A DNA stretch of 64,000 nucleotides from Desulfarculus sp. (lineage in GTDB: Bacteria; Desulfobacterota; Desulfarculia; Desulfarculales; Desulfarculaceae). The first letter of the stretch is position 1; each line of letters opens with the position of its first letter. Where the stretch lies: the NCBI GenBank assembly GCA_016218705.1, contig JACRDC010000083.1, positions 54,620 through 118,619 of the forward strand, in the 5' to 3' direction. Both the position numbers and the translations under genes were made by a program. The notes beneath the pieces were generated by a model. That model searched no databases and was not told where the DNA came from. It saw only the letters and a list, made by a program, of their open reading frames with translations. Of the stretch, positions 52,422 to 61,809 are shown one piece after another.

Positions 52422-53924
52422 CTAGGGCTTGGGCGCGTTGGTCAGCAGGAACTTGAGGTCGTCGTCGTAAAAGGTCAGACCGGCGCCGGCGAAGAAGGTG
52501 GCGTGGTCGTCCTCGCTGATGAAGTCGTCCACGCCGGCGGTGACGTAGAAGTACTTCCAGAACTTGTAGTCAGCCGCCGCCTTGAGGTGGGGCCGGGTGT
52601 CCACCCGGAAGTCGTTGGCCTCGAAGGTAAGCGTAAGCTGGTCCTTGAACAGGTGGTAGTCCAGGCCCAGGCCGCCCTTGCTGGCCAACAGGCCGCCGCG
52701 CAGGGTCAGGTCGTACCAGCGCTTGCCGATCTGGGCGTTGAACTTCAGATCGTCCTTGTCAATGGTGGTGGTCTTGACCTTGGTCTGGCTGCTGGTGCCG
52801 TTGGCGTAGGTGGTGGTGGTGTATTCCTTGTCGGTGCGCTTGCCCACCGGGTCGTCCACGATGCCCACCAGGTAGAACTTGTCGGCCTTGGGTTGCAGGC
52901 GCAGGTTCAGGGTGCTTTTGAGGGCCGATTCGCGGAACAGGTACTCGCCCCGGTAGTCCACGTACACCCGCCAGGCGTCGGCGCGGGAGAGGTAGTCGTT
53001 GATGCCGGTGAGGGCGTCGTCAATCTTGGTGACCGTGGTGTCGTCGTTTACCAGGCGGCCGATGGTGCCCTTGCCGTCCTCGATGCGCTTGGAGATTTCC
53101 TTGAGGGAGGACAGGGTGGAGTTGAGGTCGTCCACGGTGCGGCGCTCGTTGACCAGGGCGCCCACTGAGCCCTCGCCGCGGTCTATCTTCTCCACCACCG
53201 AGGTCAGCCCGGTGATGGTGCGGCTGAGCTGGCCGCTTATCTGCGAGAAGTTCTTGATGGTCTGGTCCAGGGCCTGCTTGTTGTCGCGGCTGAGCTGGCT
53301 AAGGTCGCCGCTGAACTGGTCCAGGTTGGCCACCACCCGGTTGAGCCGGTCCTGGTTGTCGGCCACCACCACCTTGAGGGCCGCCGTGAGCTCGCGAATG
53401 TTGTACAGGGACTCCTTGATGTTCTGCTGGCTCTCGGGCGAGGCCAGGCTCACGCGCAAGCTGGCGGTGATGTCCTTCAAGTCGTCGGCGATGTAGCCGA
53501 TCTTGGCCATGACCTGGTCCAGGTCGGTGGGCACCTTGGCCTTGGCCACCTCGTCGCCGGGCTTGAGCAGGGGCGCGCCGGGGCTGCCGGCGTCAATGGC
53601 CACGTATTTGTCGCCCAGGACGCCCCGGGTGCGGATCAGCACCACGCTGTCGGCGGGCAGCTTGACGTCGGGATGGACACGCAGGGTCAGGCGGGCGCGG
53701 CCCTGGTCCAGCTCGATGCGCTCCACGGTGCCGATCTGGATGCCGGCCATCTCCACGGGGGCGTTCCTCTTGAGCCCGGTGGCGCTATCGAAGGTGCCCC
53801 AGACCTCGTAGCCCTTGGGCTCGCCGAATTGTACCTTGCCCAGGCGCAGGGTCATGTAGGCCAGGATGGCCAGGGCCACCATGACGAAGACCCCCACCTT
53901 GGCTTCCGTGGAAAAACCGGCCAT
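52422..53924 (-). CDS. mlaD: long MlaD-family protein: TM, MCE domain, helical region, beta-rich C-terminal domain
   Basis: MCE motif (YEVWGTFDSATGLKRNAPVEMAGIQIGTV), DLSQLSRDNKQALDQTIKNFSQIS helical part, alternating amphipathic C-terminus. Confidence 0.88.
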   Translation of the reverse strand: MAGFSTEAKVGVFVMVALAILAYMTLRLGKVQFGEPKGYEVWGTFDSATGLKRNAPVEMAGIQIGTVERIELDQGRARLTLRVHPDVKLPADSVVLIRTRGVLGDKYVAIDAGSPGAPLLKPGDEVAKAKVPTDLDQVMAKIGYIADDLKDITASLRVSLASPESQQNIKESLYNIRELTAALKVVVADNQDRLNRVVANLDQFSGDLSQLSRDNKQALDQTIKNFSQISGQLSRTITGLTSVVEKIDRGEGSVGALVNERRTVDDLNSTLSSLKEISKRIEDGKGTIGRLVNDDTTVTKIDDALTGINDYLSRADAWRVYVDYRGEYLFRESALKSTLNLRLQPKADKFYLVGIVDDPVGKRTDKEYTTTTYANGTSSQTKVKTTTIDKDDLKFNAQIGKRWYDLTLRGGLLASKGGLGLDYHLFKDQLTLTFEANDFRVDTRPHLKAAADYKFWKYFYVTAGVDDFISEDDHATFFAGAGLTFYDDDLKFLLTNAPKP

Positions 53925-53980
53925 GGCTGCTCCCTACCCGTCCGTCGGCTACTCAGTATAAACCATTGGGCAACGATTAC

Positions 53981-54736
53981 TCAAAGCACCTCTATGGGCC
54001 CCTCGGCCCGGCCGTGGATGAACTGCTGCACCACCGGGTCCTGGCTGGCCCTTATCTCGTCTGGAGTGCCGCTGGCCACGATGCGCCCCTGGTAGAGCAT
54101 GGCGATGTTGTGGGCGATACGGTAGGCCCCGGCCAAATCGTGGCTTATGACCACGGCGGTGATGTTCAGGCGCTCCTGGGTATCCTTGATCAGGCGGTTG
54201 ATGGCGTCGGTCAGAAGCGGGTCCAGGCCGGTGGTGGGCTCGTCGAAGAGAATGATCTCCGGCTCCAAGGCGATGGCCCGGGCCAGGCCGGCGCGTTTGC
54301 GCATGCCGCCCGAAAGTTGGCTGGGCATCTTTACCTCGGCCCCGGTCAGCCCCACCATGGCCAGCTTCTCGGTCACCAGCTTCATGATGTCTTTTTCGTT
54401 GAGCTTGCTGTGCTCGCGCAGGGGAAAGGCCACGTTGTCGCCCACGTTCATGGAGTCGAACAGGGCCGCGTCCTGGAAAAGCATGCCAAAGCGCCGACGC
54501 GCCTGGTTCAGCTCGCGGTCGTCCAGTTGGGTGATGTCCTGGCCGGCCACCAGCACCTGGCCCTGGTCGGGCTTGATGAGCCCGATCATATGCTTGAGCA
54601 CCACGCTCTTGCCACCGCCCGAAAGGCCGATGATGACCGTGGTCCGGCCCCGGGGCACCTTGAGGGAAAGCCCGTCCAGCACCTTCTGCTTGCCGAAGGA
54701 TTTGTGGACGTCTATGAGTTCGATGATGTCGTCCAA
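53981..54736 (-). CDS. mlaF: MlaF-type ABC transporter ATP-binding protein
   Basis: GLSGGGKSVVLKHMIGLIKPD, QLSGGMRKRAGLARAIALEPEIILFDEPTTGLDP; TTG start at 54736. Confidence 0.93.
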   Translation of the reverse strand: MDDIIELIDVHKSFGKQKVLDGLSLKVPRGRTTVIIGLSGGGKSVVLKHMIGLIKPDQGQVLVAGQDITQLDDRELNQARRRFGMLFQDAALFDSMNVGDNVAFPLREHSKLNEKDIMKLVTEKLAMVGLTGAEVKMPSQLSGGMRKRAGLARAIALEPEIILFDEPTTGLDPLLTDAINRLIKDTQERLNITAVVISHDLAGAYRIAHNIAMLYQGRIVASGTPDEIRASQDPVVQQFIHGRAEGPIEVL

Positions 54737-54776
54737 GGCGCTTCCCTGAAAAAATCCCGCCGCCAGCCGGTGGGGC

Positions 54777-55553
54777 CTAGAACATGATGGCCGTGAGCAC
54801 GTAGTCAAAGGCCAGGATCAAGACGCTGGCCAGCACCACGGCCTGGGTGGTGGCCCGGCCCACGCCCTCGGCGCCGCCGTGGGTGTAGAAGCCCTTGTAG
54901 CAGCCCACCAACGACAGTATCAGGCCGAAGTAGGCGGCCTTGATAAGGCCCATGGTGATGTCGGAGACCTCCACGTACTCGATGATCTTGGCCATGAAGA
55001 TGCCGGCGTTGATGCCCAACAGGTGCACGCCCACGATGTAGCCGCCCACGATGCCGATGTAGTCGGCCACTATGGTCAGAATGGGCAGCATGATGATGGC
55101 GGCCACTATGCGCGGCAGCACCAGGTACTGCACCGGGTTGACGGCCATGACGTAGAGGGCGTCCACCTGCTCGGTGACGCGCATGGTGCCCAGTTCGGCG
55201 GCCATGGCGCTGCCGGCCCGGCCGGTGACCATGAGCGCGGTGAGCACCGGCCCCAGCTCGCGGGTGAGCGCCAGGGCCACGGTGGAGCCCACCAGGCTCT
55301 CGGCGCCGAAGAGCACGAAGCCGTGATGGCTCTGCAAGGCAAACACGCCGCCGGTGAAAGCGCCGGTGAGGATCACCACGTTGATGGACTTGATGCCCAC
55401 GAACTCCATCTGCTTGAAGATCAGGCGCAGGCGCCAGGGCGGCCTGAGGAGCCACAGCCCGGCCTGCACCAGGAGCAGGAGTATCTCGCCGGCCTCCTCC
55501 AGGCCGCGCAGAAAGCTCCTGCCCAGCGATTCCATGGGGCCTATCCAGCGCAT
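54777..55553 (-). CDS. mlaE: MlaE-type ABC transporter permease
   Basis: ELGPVLTALMVTGRAGSAMAAELGTMRVTEQVDAL signature. Confidence 0.94.
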   Translation of the reverse strand: MRWIGPMESLGRSFLRGLEEAGEILLLLVQAGLWLLRPPWRLRLIFKQMEFVGIKSINVVILTGAFTGGVFALQSHHGFVLFGAESLVGSTVALALTRELGPVLTALMVTGRAGSAMAAELGTMRVTEQVDALYVMAVNPVQYLVLPRIVAAIIMLPILTIVADYIGIVGGYIVGVHLLGINAGIFMAKIIEYVEVSDITMGLIKAAYFGLILSLVGCYKGFYTHGGAEGVGRATTQAVVLASVLILAFDYVLTAIMF

Positions 55554-55750
55554 GCCGGCTCCCTGAAGGTTGTCGCCGCTTGGCCCCAATGGCCGGGGCA
55601 CACAAAGGTCCGCCCCGGTGGCAAGCGCCGGGGCCAAAGGCTTATCCCACTATAGTGAGCGCCGGGCAAGGCGTCAACAACCTGTGATTTTTGGTTCATC
55701 AGGCCCTGGCGGTTGACGGGGCGGACGGCGGTTGCTAGGGTTAGGCATGC

Positions 55751-55880
55751 CTGGGGGTGCCCCAACGGGATGCTGAAAAAGTCCGTCCATGGACTTTTCA
55801 ACTCGTGGCTGAGAGCTCCGCGATAGATGCGCGGGGCGACCCCTAGAACCTGATCCGGGTAATGCCGGCGAAGGGAACGG
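55751..55880 (+). promoter_or_regulatory. TPP riboswitch (THI element) with extended P3 arm
   Basis: GGGGGTGCC ... GGCTGAGAG ... CGACCCCTAGAACCTGATCCGGGTAATGCCGGCGAAGGGAA; upstream of thiD-thiC. Confidence 0.93.
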
Positions 55881-55983
55881 CTGGTGTCCATCGGCCCCAC
55901 GCGGTCCTTGACCACCGGCCGTCCGCGCCGTCAACCGGCCGGACGGCCTTGGTCTTTGGGGGCCGGGGCCAGGAGTGGGCGCG

Positions 55984-56832
55984 ATGGCCGTGGCGCGGGT
56001 GATGGTCCTGGCCGGCTCCGACTCGGGCGGCGGGGCGGGCTTGCAGGCCGACCTGTTGACCGTGGCGGCCCTGGGCGGGCACGCCTGCACGGTGGTCACG
56101 GCGCTCACCGCCCAGGACACCCAGGCCGTGCGCGGCGTCTGGCCGGTGCCCACCGAGTTCGTGGCCGCCCAGTTCCAGGCGGTGCGGGATGACATCGGCC
56201 TGGACGCGGCCAAGACCGGCATGCTGCCCAGCGCGGCCCACGTGGAACTGGCCGCCGTCCTCCTGGCCCCCCTGGCCGTGCCCGTGGTGGTGGACCCGGT
56301 ATTGCGGGCCAGCGCCGGCCAGAGCCTGATGGAGCCGGAGGCCCTGGAGGCCCTCAAGGCGCGCCTGTTGCCCCTGGCCAGCCTGGTCACCCCCAATCTG
56401 GCCGAGGCCGAGGCCCTGACCGGGCTTACCGTGCGCGGCCCGGCGGCCATGGCCCAGGCGGCCCGCGCCCTGGTGGAGATGGGGGCCAAGGCGGCCCTGG
56501 TCAAGGGCGGCCACCTGGAGGGCCAGCCAATGGACGTGCTCTTCGACGGCTGGCGGGAGTGGCGCTTCAGCGCCCCGCGCCTGGCCTGCCCTCACGACCA
56601 CGGCACCGGCTGCACCCTGGCCTCGGCCGTGGCCACCTTGCTGGCCCAAGGCTGGGAGCTTACCAAGGCGGTGGAGCGTGCGCGGCTGTTGGTGCGGCGG
56701 GCCATCGCCGCCGGCCTGCCCCTGGGACGGGGCCGGGGACCCGTGCGCCCCCTGGCCGACCTGGAGTGCCGCCTGGCGGGCGGCCAAGCCGAAGAAAGCC
56801 CCGTGGGGCCGCCGGCTTGTCCGGTTACTTGA
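55984..56832 (+). CDS. thiD: hydroxymethylpyrimidine (phosphate) kinase
   Basis: VMVLAGSDSGGGAGLQADL, TALTAQDTQAV, KGGHLEG, DHGTGCTLASAVA. Confidence 0.95.
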   Translation: MAVARVMVLAGSDSGGGAGLQADLLTVAALGGHACTVVTALTAQDTQAVRGVWPVPTEFVAAQFQAVRDDIGLDAAKTGMLPSAAHVELAAVLLAPLAVPVVVDPVLRASAGQSLMEPEALEALKARLLPLASLVTPNLAEAEALTGLTVRGPAAMAQAARALVEMGAKAALVKGGHLEGQPMDVLFDGWREWRFSAPRLACPHDHGTGCTLASAVATLLAQGWELTKAVERARLLVRRAIAAGLPLGRGRGPVRPLADLECRLAGGQAEESPVGPPACPVT

Positions 56833-56947
56833 GCCAATTGTTGCGGGATGGCGGCAAACCCCCGCCATTCGCGCCCGGCTGCCACCAGGAGGCCACTTGG
56901 CCGGGTTTTTAACTAGGCTTTTTAACTTAGCAAGGTAACTATACGCG

Positions 56948-58246
56948 ATGGCAACCCAAATTGAATTGGCCCGCCAGGGGCGAATCACCCCGGCCATGGC
57001 CCAGGTGGCCCAGGACGAGGGCCTTGAGTTGGAGGTCCTGCGCTCACGGGTGGCCGCCGGCCTGGTGGCCATACCCGCCAACCCCGGCCATGAGGGCCTC
57101 AAGCCCTGCGGCGTGGGCCAGGGGCTAAGGGTCAAGGTCAACGCCAACCTGGGCTCCAGCCCCGACCGCTGCGACCCCGCCGAGGAGGCGGCCAAGTTAA
57201 AGGCAGCGCTTGAAGCCGGGGCCGACGCGGTGATGGACCTCTCCACCGGCGGCGACCTCAAGGCCCTGCGCCGCCAGGTGCTGGACAATTGCACCGTCGC
57301 CGTGGGCACGGTGCCCATCTACCAGGCGGCGGTCAACGCCGCGGCCCAGGACCGGGGCGTGGTGGACCTCACGGCCGACGATATTTTCTCGGTCATCGAG
57401 GAGCAGGCCCGGGAGGGCGTGGACTTCATGACCGTGCACTGCGGCGTGACCCGTCACGCCCTGGAGCGGCTCAGGACCGAGGGGCGCGTCACCGACATCG
57501 TCAGCCGGGGTGGCGCCTTTTTAGCCTGCTGGATCATCGCCAACCAGGCCGAGAACCCCCTCTACGAGCAGTTCGACCGTTTACTTGAAATAGCCCGCGC
57601 CCACGACGTTACCCTGAGCCTGGGCGATGGCTTGCGCCCGGGGTGCCTGGCCGACGCCACCGACCGCGCCCAGATCAGCGAGCTCATCACCCTGGGCGAG
57701 CTGACCCAGCGGGCCTGGGACGCCGGGGTGCAGGTGATGATCGAGGGGCCGGGGCACGTGCCCCTGGACCAAGTGCAGGCCAACATCCAGTTGCAGAAGC
57801 GCCTGTGCCACAACGCGCCCTTCTACGTGCTGGGGCCCCTGGTCACCGACGTGGCCGCCGGCCACGACCACGTGGCCTGCGCCATCGGCGGGGCCTTGGC
57901 CGGCTGGGCCGGGGCGGACTTTTTGTGCTACGTCACCCCCAGCGAGCACCTGGCCCTGCCCGGCCCGGACGAGGTCTACGAGGGCGTGGTGGTCACGCGC
58001 ATCGCCGCCCACGCCGCCGACATCGCCCGGGGCCGGCCCGCCTCCATCGCCCGCGACCGGGCCATGGCCGACGCCCGCCGGCGCATGGACTGGGAGGCCA
58101 TGTTCAGCCTGTGCCTGGACCCCCAGACCGCCCGCGCCATCCGCCAGAAGACCCCACCGGCGGAGTCCGAGGTCTGCACCATGTGCGGCAAGTTCTGCGC
58201 CATGCGCCTGATCCGCGACTACTTCCACCCCGGAGGGCGCAAGTAG
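56948..58246 (+). CDS. thiC: phosphomethylpyrimidine synthase
   Basis: DLSTGGDL, IEGPGHVPLDQ, C-terminal CTMCGKFCAM cluster motif. Confidence 0.98.
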   Translation: MATQIELARQGRITPAMAQVAQDEGLELEVLRSRVAAGLVAIPANPGHEGLKPCGVGQGLRVKVNANLGSSPDRCDPAEEAAKLKAALEAGADAVMDLSTGGDLKALRRQVLDNCTVAVGTVPIYQAAVNAAAQDRGVVDLTADDIFSVIEEQAREGVDFMTVHCGVTRHALERLRTEGRVTDIVSRGGAFLACWIIANQAENPLYEQFDRLLEIARAHDVTLSLGDGLRPGCLADATDRAQISELITLGELTQRAWDAGVQVMIEGPGHVPLDQVQANIQLQKRLCHNAPFYVLGPLVTDVAAGHDHVACAIGGALAGWAGADFLCYVTPSEHLALPGPDEVYEGVVVTRIAAHAADIARGRPASIARDRAMADARRRMDWEAMFSLCLDPQTARAIRQKTPPAESEVCTMCGKFCAMRLIRDYFHPGGRK

Positions 58247-58287
58247 CCAGAGAGGCTGACGTTCTTGGCCATTCAGGAGACAGCGGC

Positions 58288-59298
58288 ATGAGCGGTCAAA
58301 CCCTCTCGCGCCCCGGCCAGGTGCTAAAACTTTTGCTTGAGGCCTCGGCCCCCCGCTCCGGCCAGGAAATGGGCGCGCTCTTGGGGTGCAGCCGGGCCGC
58401 CGTGGGCAAGGCCGTGGATGTCTTGCGCGCCCAGGGCTTCGGTATCGAGGCCCGGCCCAACGCTGGCTACCTGCTGCTGCATGAGCCGCCCCTGCCCCTG
58501 CCGGCCCGCCTGGAGGCGCTGTTGCCCACCGGCGGCCTGGGCCTGCCGCTGTGGTATTTCAGCGAGATAGACAGCACCAACCTGGAGGCCCGCCGCCGGG
58601 CCGAGCAGGGCGCGCCCCACGGCGCCTGCCTGGTGGCCGAGTATCAGAGCGCCGGCCGGGGCCGCCTGGACCGGCGCTGGAGCGCGCCGGCCGGCTCCTG
58701 CCTGCTGTTTTCGCTCCTGTTGCGGCCCGACATGGCCCTGGCTGAGGTCTTCGGCCTTACAAATCTTATGGCCGTGGCCTTGTGCCGGGCCATCGAGGAC
58801 CAATGCGGGCTAGAGCCGGCAATCAAGTGGCCCAACGACGTATTTCTGGAGGGGCGCAAGCTGGCCGGCATCCTCAGCGAGTTCACCTGCCGGGCCGAGC
58901 GCCTGGACCACGTGGTGGTGGGCGTGGGGCTCAACGTCAACCTGACGCCCCAGGACTTGGCCCATCTGCCAGCCCCGGCGGCCTCGCTGCTGGCCGCCAG
59001 CGGCCAGACCTGGGACCGCGCCCCGCTGCTGGCGGCCATCATGCGCGAAGCCAGCGACCTCTACGGCCAGCTCTTGGCCGGCGGGCGCCAGCGGCTCACC
59101 GCCGAGTACAACCAGCGCTCCTGGCTGCAAGACCGCATGGTGGAAGTGCGCCAAGGCGATCAAGTTCTCTCCGGCTGGGCGCGGGGCGTGGCTGAGGACG
59201 GGGCACTGGTGCTGGAGCAGGCCACCGGCCAGACCACCCTCATCCGCCATGGCGACGTCAGCGTGCTGTCGGTGGACCACGTAATCCTCAAGCCTTAA
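58288..59298 (+). CDS. birA: bifunctional biotin operon repressor/biotin-[acetyl-CoA-carboxylase] ligase
   Basis: N-terminal HTH (MGALLGCSRAAVGKAVDVLRAQGFGIEA), EIDSTNLEARRRA, QSAGRGRLDRRW, KWPNDVFL. Confidence 0.94.
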   Translation: MSGQTLSRPGQVLKLLLEASAPRSGQEMGALLGCSRAAVGKAVDVLRAQGFGIEARPNAGYLLLHEPPLPLPARLEALLPTGGLGLPLWYFSEIDSTNLEARRRAEQGAPHGACLVAEYQSAGRGRLDRRWSAPAGSCLLFSLLLRPDMALAEVFGLTNLMAVALCRAIEDQCGLEPAIKWPNDVFLEGRKLAGILSEFTCRAERLDHVVVGVGLNVNLTPQDLAHLPAPAASLLAASGQTWDRAPLLAAIMREASDLYGQLLAGGRQRLTAEYNQRSWLQDRMVEVRQGDQVLSGWARGVAEDGALVLEQATGQTTLIRHGDVSVLSVDHVILKP

Positions 59299-59354
59299 CC
59301 CTCCCAGCAGGCTCCGGCCATCAGGCCCTTGCGTCCCCGGGCGATGCCTGCTAA

Positions 59355-59387
59355 ATTGTCAACCTATTTTACCAACCGGTTGACAAT
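59355..59387 (+). promoter_or_regulatory. BirA operator upstream of bioB
   Basis: ATTGTCAACC-13 nt-GGTTGACAAT perfect 10-bp dyad resembling known BirA sites. Confidence 0.85.
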
Positions 59388-59400
59388 CGTGAGGTCAGGC

Positions 59401-60444
59401 ATGTCCCGCAAGCCCAAATCCAAGAAAAAGCGCTCCCACGGCCCCCGCCCGGCCCAGCGCCGCCAGGAGCGCGAGGCCACCAGGCAGATATTAGAGTGGC
59501 TGGCCCCCACCTCCCTGGCCGAGATCGGCCATCTCATGGCCACGGCCAGCCTGCTGCGCCATGAGGCCCAAGGCGGCACGGTGGAGTTCTGCGCCATCGT
59601 CAACGCCCGCTCGGGGCGCTGCTCCGAGGACTGCTCCTTCTGCGCCCAGAGCGCCCATCACCACACCCAGGCCGAGACATACCCCCTCATGGATGCCGAG
59701 GAGATCGTGGCCCGGGGGCGGGCGGCGGCGGCCGCCGGGGCGGTGCGCTTCGGCATCGTCACCAGCGGACGCGACTGCCCCGGCGGCCCGGAGCTGGACA
59801 ACATCTGCCGGGCCATCGAGCGCCTGCGCGCCGAGAGGGTCATCATGCCCTGCGCCTCCCTGGGCCTGCTCAAGCAGGACCAGGCCGAACGCCTGGCCAG
59901 TGCCGGCCTGGCGCGCTACCACCACAACCTGGAGACCAGCCCCAGCTTCTTCCCCCAGGTCTGCACCACCCACTCCTACCAGGACCGCGAAGAGACCATC
60001 GCCACCGCCCGCGACGCCGGCCTGGAGCTGTGCGTGGGCGGCATCGTGGGCCTGGGCGAGACGCCCCAGCAGCGCCTGGAGTTCTTCGAGGCCGTGGCCG
60101 GGTTCCTGCCCGAGAGCGTGCCCCTGAACTTCTTGAACCCCATCGCCGGCACCCGGCTGGAGCAGGCCGCCCCGTTGGGCGCCCTGGAGGCCCTGGCGGC
60201 CATCGCGGTCTGCCGCCTGGTCATGCCCATGGCCCACATACGCACCTGCGGCGGCCGCCAGCAGGTGCTGGGCCGCCTGGCCCCCCTGATGTACCTGGCC
60301 GGGGCCGGCGCCACCATGATCGGCGACTACCTGACCACCCAGGGCGGCCAGCCAGGCCAGGACCTGGCCGACCTCACGGCCCTGGGCCTCAGGCCCGCCA
60401 CCCTGGACGACCTATTCGCCGAGTACCAAACGGAAGAAGACTAA
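59401..60444 (+). CDS. bioB: biotin synthase, variant auxiliary-cluster ligands, basic N-terminal extension
   Basis: CSEDCSFC radical SAM motif, YHHNLETSPSFF, LCVGGIVGLGE; start placed after the operator at 59401. Confidence 0.94.
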   Translation: MSRKPKSKKKRSHGPRPAQRRQEREATRQILEWLAPTSLAEIGHLMATASLLRHEAQGGTVEFCAIVNARSGRCSEDCSFCAQSAHHHTQAETYPLMDAEEIVARGRAAAAAGAVRFGIVTSGRDCPGGPELDNICRAIERLRAERVIMPCASLGLLKQDQAERLASAGLARYHHNLETSPSFFPQVCTTHSYQDREETIATARDAGLELCVGGIVGLGETPQQRLEFFEAVAGFLPESVPLNFLNPIAGTRLEQAAPLGALEALAAIAVCRLVMPMAHIRTCGGRQQVLGRLAPLMYLAGAGATMIGDYLTTQGGQPGQDLADLTALGLRPATLDDLFAEYQTEED

Positions 60445-60447
60445 ACC

Positions 60448-61809
60448 ATGGACCGCCGCCAGCAACTCACCGGCCAGGACCTGGCCCACCTCTGGCACCC
60501 CTTCACCCAGATGAGCCTGTGGCCCGGCGAACCTCCACTTATCATCGAGCGCGCCGAGGGCAACTGGCTCATTGACCTGGAGGGCAAGCGCTACCTGGAC
60601 GGGGTCAGCTCCCTGTGGGTCACCGTGCACGGCCACAACCACCCGGCCATCAAGGCTGCCATCGCCGCCCAACTGGAGACCCTGGACCACTCTACGCTGC
60701 TAGGGCTTTCTCACCCGCTGGCCATCCGCCTGGCCGCCGAACTGGCCGCTATCACCCCCGCGGGGCTGAACAAGGTCTTCTATTCCGAGAGCGGCTCCAC
60801 GGCGGTGGAGATCGCGCTCAAGATGGCCTTCCAGTATTGGCAGCAATCAGGCCAGCCCGGGCGCAAGACCTTCGTCACCCTGGAGGGCGCCTACCATGGC
60901 GACACCCTGGGCGCCGTGAGCGTGGGCGGCATTGACCTGTTCCACCAGGTCTACGGGCCGTTGCTCTTCCCGGTGCATAAGCTGCCCCAGCCCCACTGCC
61001 GGCTGTGCCGCCTGGGCCTGACCCACCCCGCCTGCGATTTGGCCTGCGCCCAGGCCCTGGAGCCCCTGCTGGCAGCCCACGGCCAGGAGATATGCGCCCT
61101 GATCGTGGAGCCTAGGGTGCAGGGAGCGGCTGGCATCATCGTGCAGCCGGAAGGCTACCTGCGCCGTCTGTGGGAGACAGCCCGCGCCCACGGCGTGCTC
61201 TTCATCGCCGACGAGGTGGCCACCGGCTTCGGCCGCACGGGCAGCCTGTTCGCCTGCGGGCTGGAGGGCATTGAGCCCGACCTCATGGCCCTGGGCAAGG
61301 GGCTCACCGGCGGAGTGCTCCCCCTGGCGGCCACCCTGGCCAGCGACCGCGTTTACCAGGCCTTCCTGGGCCGCTTCGAAGAGTTCAAGACCTTCTTCCA
61401 CGGTCACACTTACACCGGCAACCCAATCGCCTGCGCCGCGGCGTGCGCCAGCCTGGAGTTGATGCGCCAGAACGACCTGGTGGCCGGCCTGGCCCCGCGC
61501 GTCGAGCAATTGCGCCAGGGCCTGGCGGCCATCGCCCACATGCCCCACGTCATCGAGACGCGCCAACAGGGGCTCATGGCCGGCATCGAACTCACCGCCG
61601 ACAAGGCAACGGGACAAGCCTACGAGCCAGGATTGCGCATGGGCCACCGGGTCATCATGGCCTGCCGGCCCCTGGGGGTCATCATCCGGCCCCTGGGCGA
61701 CACGGTGGTGCTGATGCCGCCCCTGGCCAGCAGCGAGGATGAGATCGCCCATCTGCTCACGGCGGTGGAGAAGGCCATCGCCCAGGTCACGGAGGGCCGC
61801 CAGCCATGA
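60448..61809 (+). CDS. bioA: adenosylmethionine-8-amino-7-oxononanoate aminotransferase
   Basis: LWHPFTQM, DGVSSLWVTVHGHNHP, ALGKGLTGGVLPLAATL. Confidence 0.97.
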   Translation: MDRRQQLTGQDLAHLWHPFTQMSLWPGEPPLIIERAEGNWLIDLEGKRYLDGVSSLWVTVHGHNHPAIKAAIAAQLETLDHSTLLGLSHPLAIRLAAELAAITPAGLNKVFYSESGSTAVEIALKMAFQYWQQSGQPGRKTFVTLEGAYHGDTLGAVSVGGIDLFHQVYGPLLFPVHKLPQPHCRLCRLGLTHPACDLACAQALEPLLAAHGQEICALIVEPRVQGAAGIIVQPEGYLRRLWETARAHGVLFIADEVATGFGRTGSLFACGLEGIEPDLMALGKGLTGGVLPLAATLASDRVYQAFLGRFEEFKTFFHGHTYTGNPIACAAACASLELMRQNDLVAGLAPRVEQLRQGLAAIAHMPHVIETRQQGLMAGIELTADKATGQAYEPGLRMGHRVIMACRPLGVIIRPLGDTVVLMPPLASSEDEIAHLLTAVEKAIAQVTEGRQP

